Source: Corythucha ciliata (Eukaryota > Arthropoda > Insecta > Hemiptera > Tingidae). Taken from it: 64,000 bases of DNA. Below the pieces are notes generated by a model that did no database searches, was not told the DNA's origin, and worked only from the letters and a program-made list of their open reading frames with translations. This document shows positions 56,541 through 64,000 of the stretch, one piece after another; the first letter of the stretch is position 1; each line of letters begins with the position of its first letter. The stretch covers positions 45,551,253 to 45,615,252 of the forward strand of contig CM075939.1 in assembly GCA_038030265.1 (NCBI GenBank), given 5' to 3'. A program made the position numbers and the translations under genes.

Positions 56541-58680
56541 CGTACCGATCAGTCTTAATAGTATCCAGAAATCAAAGTCAAAGCCTAAAGTATTCGTCCG
56601 ACGGTCGTATTTATTTCTTTTTTTTGACTCACCCCCTTCCAATTCACTTAAAAAAAAATAAACACAAAAATCCGAGGAGTGGGAGAATGATCGAGTCCCA
56701 GGTTTTTGATTTTGGTATTCAAAAAGGACTTGAAATTCATTTGGCCGCCTTCCCAGTCACGTAGTCGCTCTGTTACCCAAGGCATTCGCAAACTAGAGGA
56801 GGAAACGAACAAATCTTTTAGCCGATACCTCGAACAATAAGGGTAAGTGTGGTTCTACAATGAAAAATGACGTTATTAATAGAAAATTTCTGGGAAAGTC
56901 AACGCCGTCCAAGTTGACATTTTATTAATGAGAATTCTATTCACGAGGAGTCGAGTTTCAGTAATTAGCATTTTCCGAAGTTTTTAAGCATGCCACGAGT
57001 CCTTTTATTCGTCCTTTTTTTCTCCCACGCTTCTGCGTGAATCAAAAAGTGTCCAAGCCGTGTCGAGGTGAACCTTGTCATTTTATGTCACACAGTAGCC
57101 AAGTCACGTGCCACTTAAAATAACTCCAATGACCTGATAACGACTTTTAAAACAACGACAGTCGGAAATTTAGAATCGTTTGTAGTCAAATTTGGCTGGG
57201 ATGAGTCATCGACTATTATGGAAAAGCGTTGGGAGCTCACGCGTGTATTTCTTGCGGAAGGACTCGCTTTTTTTCGCGTCGCACGAAATAAATAATATCA
57301 CTACGTTTATTTACCACCACCACCACTTCGTCATCCTCCAGCAAAACCACTGCATTAAACGTAAAAAGGGAGCAAACTAGACGTTTGAAGCCTAAAGCCA
57401 TATTATTTGAACGTCATTTATTGATATTTCAAGCCTCATTCCCCAGCAATGAGACGTACGGGACTCTCATTAACTGAATACGAAATTTTTGCGTTGAAAG
57501 CATTCGCCCACACAGATGGTCAATCACGACGTGTTAGTGCGCCACCGATTTCTTGTTTACATTTTATACCTCCCAGTTATAGTCAAGGTGGCTTTGATTT
57601 CTCTCCCACATAAAAGCTGAGCGATTGATCAACAAGGGGAGAAAAAAAAGACAAATAGTAGGGGAGTCGCTCTTTTTTTTTTTCCTCTCGACACTTTCAC
57701 CTTTTCGCTTCGAAGAAATTCCTGCCTTTTTTATTTGTATTTAGTAAGCCACTGAAGTTTGATTGATGAAAAAAGGTTCGCGAGTGACGAGTCAACTGAA
57801 AGAACGGCCTAAAAAAAAAGACTTCCCGAGAGTTAATACGTAAAGTCTAACTAAGGATTACAAAATTTTGAGTAAAAAGTCTTGCGGAATTGTAAGTTGT
57901 TTCTTTTCTTATGTTCATTAAACAAGAATTAGCTTCGTTCAAAACACTCGCTTACAATATAACCCACCGCCGATTTATTTTCTACAACTGCGTAATACGT
58001 ATTAGTGAGATCACTGTTTTTTTCATGCTTGCAAAACATCTCCCGCAGGGGTTTCCTTGTAATCTTCCGTGAGCTCAACGCCACGTGCACTTTAATTCGC
58101 TATTTTCAGTAGGAATGTAATGTTACATCCTATGGGGACGATATGGGGGATCGGTGACGTTTAAGCCAACGACAAGTTCATAGCGAGGCAGTTGCTGGGC
58201 TGAAGAGTTTGTTTTGGCATTCAATTACCATTGTGCCGCATGGATTTAGCCGGTTTGAGAAGCAAAGTATTAGAAACATCTGGTATAGTGGAGGAATCAG
58301 TGCGGTAATTTCTGGTATTGGACAGGGGCGCCCCGTCTACACAGGGGGGGATTGGGTCCATCTGAAGCTATAGGGGGGAAAGCAAAAAATGTCATCAGGG
58401 GAGGCAAAATTGTTATTCGTTGGTGGGAGGGGGATGCTGGTCAAAGATTTTTGATTGGGGGTGCCGACTTTAAGGGTGGGGGCGAGCTAGGCTGCCGCCC
58501 GGGGGCGCCGCGTCCTATAAGGGGTGATGGGTCTAGCAGAACAACGGGGAAAATGGCGGGCGAGATTAAATGCACTATAAATAAGAAGTGCATTATTTTG
58601 GTTTATAATTACTTCAAAATTATTGTATATAAAATTCGAAATAAATTAATTTAAGGAGCGTTCAGTCAGGTCACTATCAC
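56541..58680. other. Intergenic, no gene seen
   Basis: Contains the promoter region of the second glycine-rich gene. Mostly unique-looking, AT-rich, with A and T tracts. At about 58324 CAGGGGCGCCCC resembles a hAT-type end. Open frames are short and without signature. Confidence 0.5.
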
Positions 58681-61600
58681 TGTCCTGGTCACTGTCTTAC
58701 TGTCATGTGGCGTACGAGGTAGGGGCGAAGGAGGCGGACCTCCCTGGGACCGGGGTCTGATAGCATCGTGTCAGGGGGTCCCAGAAGAGCATAAAAAATG
58801 AGGATTTTTAGATTTTATGTTCGTGGAACAAGGTACCTACGTGAAAAGGAGTACGAGCGACTATAAAAGTACGAAACGCCAGGTCTCGGCTTCTGAGGGC
58901 AAGTTTGTGACTCAAACTGAAAAAAGGCACTAATTTATGACTAAGGCCGGGCAACTTATTAGCGGCAAACATGTTTAAAAATCGCATATTCGCGGCTAAA
59001 ATGGAGAAAAAGCGCTGAAGTGAGGAAAAACGCTAAATCGCTGTTTACAATGGAGAAAACGTCAATTCGCGGTAACTGAAGATAATTTCGTGGCAGAAAG
59101 AGAACAAATTCGCTAATCAACGGCCAAATTAAAAGAAAAAGCGATTGTTTCTGCTAAAGTTGAGAAAAAACGATAACCACGTGTAAACTTGTGAATACGC
59201 CAAAGTGTTTCACGAGACTTGAGTGGTCTCGGTCTCGGTTCTGAAAAGTTGGTATCGGTATCCAGTGCCGGCCTTGAACACAATGCGCCCCCGGGCGAAT
59301 CTTCCACCAGCGCCCCATTCAGATTAAGTCGCGCGATTTGGCGTTTTCCTCGCGTTAACCGCGAATTAGCGTTTTTTAATCAATTCAACTCTCCAATTGG
59401 TAGAAGCACACTGCTCAGCTTTTTAAAGCTTGCATTGAGGCGGCTTTGGAGTTTTCCCCCCAATTTTCATCGCGAATTATCGATAGCTTTTTGTGAATTA
59501 AGCTTCGGATTAGCTTTTTTTTTTTACTTTCTGGCACAAAATTACCTTCAGAAGGCGCGAATTAGCGTTTTTTCTCATTTCAGCGCTTCTTATCAATTTT
59601 ATCGGTAAATTAGCGATTTTTCACAATTCTAGCTGTGATTCAGCGATTTTTCTGAATTTTTGCGGTGAATTCGTGTTTTTCCTGATTTTAACCTCTAAGG
59701 CGCTATTTTTCTCAATTTCATCCATGAATTAGCACTTTTTCTTAATTTTATTTTAGAATTTTTTAGCGATTTTTTTGCTTTTAGCTATAAATCACCGCTT
59801 TTTCTCAGTTTGAGCTACGATCTTGGCTTCAGAATCCGAAAATTGTCGTTTCCATGCTTCTAGCCACTAATTAGCACTTTTTCTGTACTTTATCCGCGAA
59901 ACTCTAAGGAAAATTTAGCCGCGAAGTAGCTAAGTATTTTTCTTAATTTTAGCCGTCATTTAGCGCTTTTTCTCACTTTCGACCATGAATCAGTAGCGTA
60001 CCGTGATAGGGGCGGGGGTACAGGATCGCCCTGGGTCACCTTTAGTATATCCCGTCGAGGAAGAACATGTACCCGCGGCGGATTACTATTGCAACATCTC
60101 TTCCCTCTACTTTCGTTACCGAATTGTTTGTCCCACTGTTTTACCAAAGATAAGTGTTAACATCAATCCGAAGTCCCCGGAGGGTGCTAGGAAAAATAGC
60201 TAGAGTGGCTGATCACAGGAGGTGAGGAGGGTGAGGTCCACGTTTAACTTGACGGGCTATAGAGGGACCCCAGAAAAGCTTAAAGATGGAAAAATGAGGA
60301 TCTTAAGGTTCTATGTGTGTTGGTACGTGAAAACGATTTTTTGGTATGCGATTGGACAGCGATATTGGCTGCTTTCGACGATTTCAATCCTTCCGACCCA
60401 GGACGGAATGGGACGTTGCAGGTGATCAACAAAGAGTGTAGCTGGATATTCGGTTTAGCCCACAAAAGTGCTATTCTGAAGGCTGAAATTGAGAGAAAAC
60501 GCGGCCTTTTGGGGGTAACTTCGCGTCTAAAATAGAGAAAATACGTTGCTCCCTAATTTTTGTTAGGTCCCTAAGCGGATAAAGATGAGAAGGCGCACTA
60601 ATACTTTATGCTATTCTTGCGGGCAAGTACCTACGCAGCAGAAAGTTGGGGAAAAGCGCTAATATTCGTGGCTGTAAGTATTAAAAAACGTTCATTCGCG
60701 GCATCTCGATGAAACATCAGACCGAAATTGAGAACAAATTCCTGATTCGCGATTGCTGCTTAGCGGCTGAACTTTGGAACAATCCTATTTCGACTGAAAA
60801 GGATCGTTATAATTAATTCACGGCTAAAATTGAGAAATACGTTCATTCACGACTAAAATGTAGTAAGAACGCTGACTCGCGGGAAAATTTAGGAAAACCT
60901 TTGTTCCTGAAGCCAACTTCGGGCCTAAAACTGAGAAAAAGTGCTAGCCTATAGCTAAAAGTTTAAAAAATTTGTTATTGTGGGGTAAAATAATTCACAA
61001 ACCGCTAATTTGCGGTCAATATGGAGAAGAATCACTAATAATTACGGCTGAAATTAACAAAAAACGCTATACTTGCAGTTGAAAGTGAGAAAAAGTGCTA
61101 ATTCACTGCTGAAATGTCAAAAATCGCTAATTTGCTGCAAAAATCGAGGAAAACTTTAATTCATAGCAAAAATTGAGGAAAATCGCCAACATGGGATAAA
61201 AACGCTACTTTGCAGCTAAAAGTGAGGAAAGGCACCACCAATTCGAGGATAAAGTGTGGAGGAAAAGCGCTGTAATTTCACTGCTAAAATTGGAAAAAAA
61301 TCCAATTTCTGTTATTTTATAGTTTTTTAATTACTCATACATGTATCAAATGCGCTTATTAGGTAATTTTTTCTCGTCCACCTTCCCCCCTAATTTTACT
61401 AGACGTGCCCCTTAGGACACGGCGCCCACGGGTGGTCGCCCGGCTCGCCCCCCTCCCTTGAAACCAGCACTGTCGGTATCGGTCTCGTAAGTTCGATCTC
61501 GAAAGTCTTGGTATCGGTCTCGAAAAGTAAAAAGATCTGAGGGCTTCGTATGCAAAATTTCAGTGTAACTATCTAGGAAATACACAGTCAACTACGATAA

Positions 61601-62320
61601 AAGTCTGTAGGGCATATCGACCGCGGGGGAACAAAACAATCGAATAGGATCGATCGTGTTGAGAATTGCACGGAAGGGACAAGGGAGTTCATCTATCTCT
61701 TCTCTCATACTTTGCTCTTGGGCTCTCAGATTCTTGGTAACCGGTTGGACAAGCACGCATAAACGTTCAGACAAAGCGCTAAATACGTGTGTCTGAAATT
61801 GCGAAAAAGTGTCCGTTCGTGGCTAAAATGGATAAAAAGCCCAAATTCACGGCTGAAATGGATAAAAAGCACAAATTCACGGCTGAAATGGATAAAAAGC
61901 ACAAATTCACGGCTGAAATGGAGAAAAAGTGCTAATTGCCGGCTAAAATTGAGAAATAGCGATCGTTCGTAGCTCGAATTGAAAAAACGCCTATCCGCGG
62001 TTTCAGGAGGCAACTTCGTGGTTAAAATTGAGGAAAAGCGCTACCTAATTTTCGGTTGAATCGGGGGAGGAGGGGCGATAATTCACTGTTAACATTCAGA
62101 AAAAGTGCTAATTCACTGTGCAAAAAAATGAGAAAACTCCTAGTTCACGGCTAATATTGAGAAATCACCAGAATTCGCCGTTTCTGAAGACAAATTGGTG
62201 TCAATATGGTGACAAAATGGATAAAATGCTCCCATAATGCGTAAAAATTATATTTTTTTATTAACTTGGAGACCAAGAGGCCTCATTGAGATTTCTGCCC
62301 GCGGCCTACGGTTAGAATTA
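58681..62320. repeat. Array C family, both orientations, nested
   Basis: Forward units at 58910-59210, reverse units at 59340-59990, then a head CAGTAGCGTACC at 59991 that interrupts the reverse block and starts a new forward copy with units at 60480-62230. Near 61828-61917 a 30-base unit with CACAAATTCACGGCTGAAAT is repeated almost exactly three times. Confidence 0.75.
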
Positions 62321-64000
62321 TTTGACTTTAGGGGTTTTCTTCATAAAATAAATAATGAACAAAGGAAGAAAACGAACTGGTGGAGGGGGGTTATGTGGTT
62401 GAGGACACCTCGATATGCTATGGGGGGGGGCATTGGCTTATCTGGTACCCCTCTTTGGGGGAGGGGGCGAAACCCCACCTCTTCGCTCGGCACACCCCCA
62501 CCGCCATCCCCTATGTTTAGAGCGATTTGACCAGCTCGGGTAATTCTGCTGTCATCCCCCCCCTTGGATTTGCTTTCGGGGGAGGGGATTAAGGAACAGG
62601 CAGGTTATGTCATGACTACACGCTGAAATTTTAGTAGGGTTTTAAATATCGTATTTTTGGGGGGGTTTTAACCACGCCATCGCTCGTAATAATTTTTAAA
62701 AATATGGTTCCCATCCATTTCTTATGCTTCAAGATGTCCTGAATCTGAATTTTAACCCCCCCCCCCCAAACCCTAGCAAAAGACGCTACAGCCTATAAAT
62801 CGAAAAAACTGCAAACACCCCTGATTTCAGTTTTTTTTTTTTTTTTCAGTGTGGTAAGCATCCAAAGCATAAATTGACGTAGTTCACATCAGTTTTCCAC
62901 GTTTTCAGGTAATCGGAATCCGAACATCATTTTCCTGCCCCCTTCGCAACGCCTGCCCCTTCGCAAGCTCAACAAATATTCAAGGTTACACGAAAAACCT
63001 CACATTTCAGCACTTTTTAACGTGATTTTTCACTTATTTGCTGGTTTTAATCAAGTACCAATTTTGTGTGTGTTTGTGAAATCCGAAAGTCGTTTTTCTG
63101 ACGTATCAGAATCCTAATAAATGTAAATGACTTCATTTTCAATCGCGTCTAAAATTCAGAAAAATGGAACGCTCATGGGGGAAACGGTAGAAAATCATTC
63201 ATTTGAGGCGGGATTTGAAGAAAAACGCGGCGGAGGTCCTGTCGGCCGATTATTCAATTAAGAAATTTCACGTGTTTGGTCTCACAAAAATCTATTTCAC
63301 TGGATGGGTTTGGTCCTTTTGAGCTTGGGATTTTACTCTCTGGGACACCAAAGTCGGGGGGTCGGGCATTCAAAAAACAGCTTCGCGTGTTTGGCTGTTT
63401 GAACAGTCAAATTTCGCGAGTTTGACTCTTTCAAAACCAAATTTTAACGATTCTGGCACTTTGAAAATCCCAATTTCACGGGTGTTTCTCCTTCAGAAAC
63501 AAATGTCATCCAATTAAAACCAAAATTTACGGTTTTGACTCATTTCAAACCGCGAACTTTTTAATTATGGATCTTTCAGCCCAAATGTTAAAATCCAATT
63601 GTCGTGAATGTGGCTTCTTCACAAATTTGCGGTCATTTACTTCGTCGCGGTCAACTTTCGTGTTTATGGCCCTTTGTTGCTCAAATTTCACGTATTTCAA
63701 ACTACTCTTGACTGAAACATAAAATCATTCTTCCGCCAAACAGACTTCACGCGCCCTACAAATTGCCAAACTGGCGATCCCCGCTTATGGCCAAAATGAC
63801 TCTAGGGAGCTTGGAAATGCCTGAACAGATTATTTCCTTCCTGAAAGCTGCAAAATCGACCAGTCGTGCGCCAAAAGTGCCCTAACTAACCATTATCACC
63901 CTGGTTTGACGCCCTCTACTCGCGCCCTATAAGTGTCAAACCTCGCATGACTAATAATAATAATAATAATAATAATTTATTGTTCACACAACAGTCTGTT
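62321..64000. other. Non-coding, mixed arrays
   Basis: G and C runs near 62382-62470 and 62757-62767; a T run near 62829; array units with CAAATTTCACG and GACTCTTTCAAAACC words at 63250-63720; array A units at 63720-63940; and a (TAA)n microsatellite at 63952-63976. No gene recognised. Confidence 0.6.

Overview
The window is nuclear DNA from an animal, most likely an arthropod or close ecdysozoan. The evidence is spliced genes with GT-AG introns of 51 to 90 bp beside introns of 10 kb and more, a ZP-domain membrane protein of the dusky/miniature (cuticular) type, secreted glycine-rich proteins, lipocalins, and Copia and Gypsy retroelements. Species cannot be named from the sequence. About half or more of the window is repeat: degenerate arrays with 20 to 40 bp units, satellites and transposons.

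Layout. (1) 1731-6062, plus strand: a three-exon ZP-domain gene with signal peptide, furin-type site and C-terminal membrane anchor. (2) 7678-32215, plus strand: a nine-exon NT5DC2/3-like HAD-family 5'-nucleotidase-domain gene of 511 codons, with a mitochondrial-type N terminus. Two of its introns are about 12 kb and 9.5 kb. Three genes are nested in its introns: an intronless V-ATPase subunit C (19987-21168, minus) that fills almost all of intron 2, and two lipocalins in intron 3 (21488-22386, minus; 29783-30724, plus). Intron 1 holds a hAT-like non-autonomous element (12349-18806) with near-identical 8-bp flanks. That element is itself split by a Copia retrotransposon (14315-18433, minus) with 125-bp LTRs and a perfect 5-bp target duplication. 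The Copia element carries a MITE-like insert. Intron 3 also contains a 3.5-kb, 20-bp-unit minisatellite and a 140-bp tandem repeat. (3) 32216-54721: gene-poor repeat land with a degenerate 30-bp array, a 109-bp-arm palindrome (35811-36038), a foldback-type element (36459-42225) whose arms are built from 164-bp tandem units, and two broken Gypsy-type elements (48592-50251 and 51260-52906). (4) 54722-56540, minus strand: two adjacent genes for secreted glycine-rich proteins whose first exons have the same length and splice phase. (5) 56541-64000: non-coding, mostly the 30-bp array family in both orientations.

The intact genes look like unrelated functions (apical/cuticular matrix, HAD phosphatase, proton pump, ligand-binding secreted proteins) and nothing suggests an operon. 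The most unusual points are the nesting of three genes in one host gene, the tight fit of the V-ATPase reading frame between two host exons, and transposon-like units that carry long degenerate short-unit arrays.
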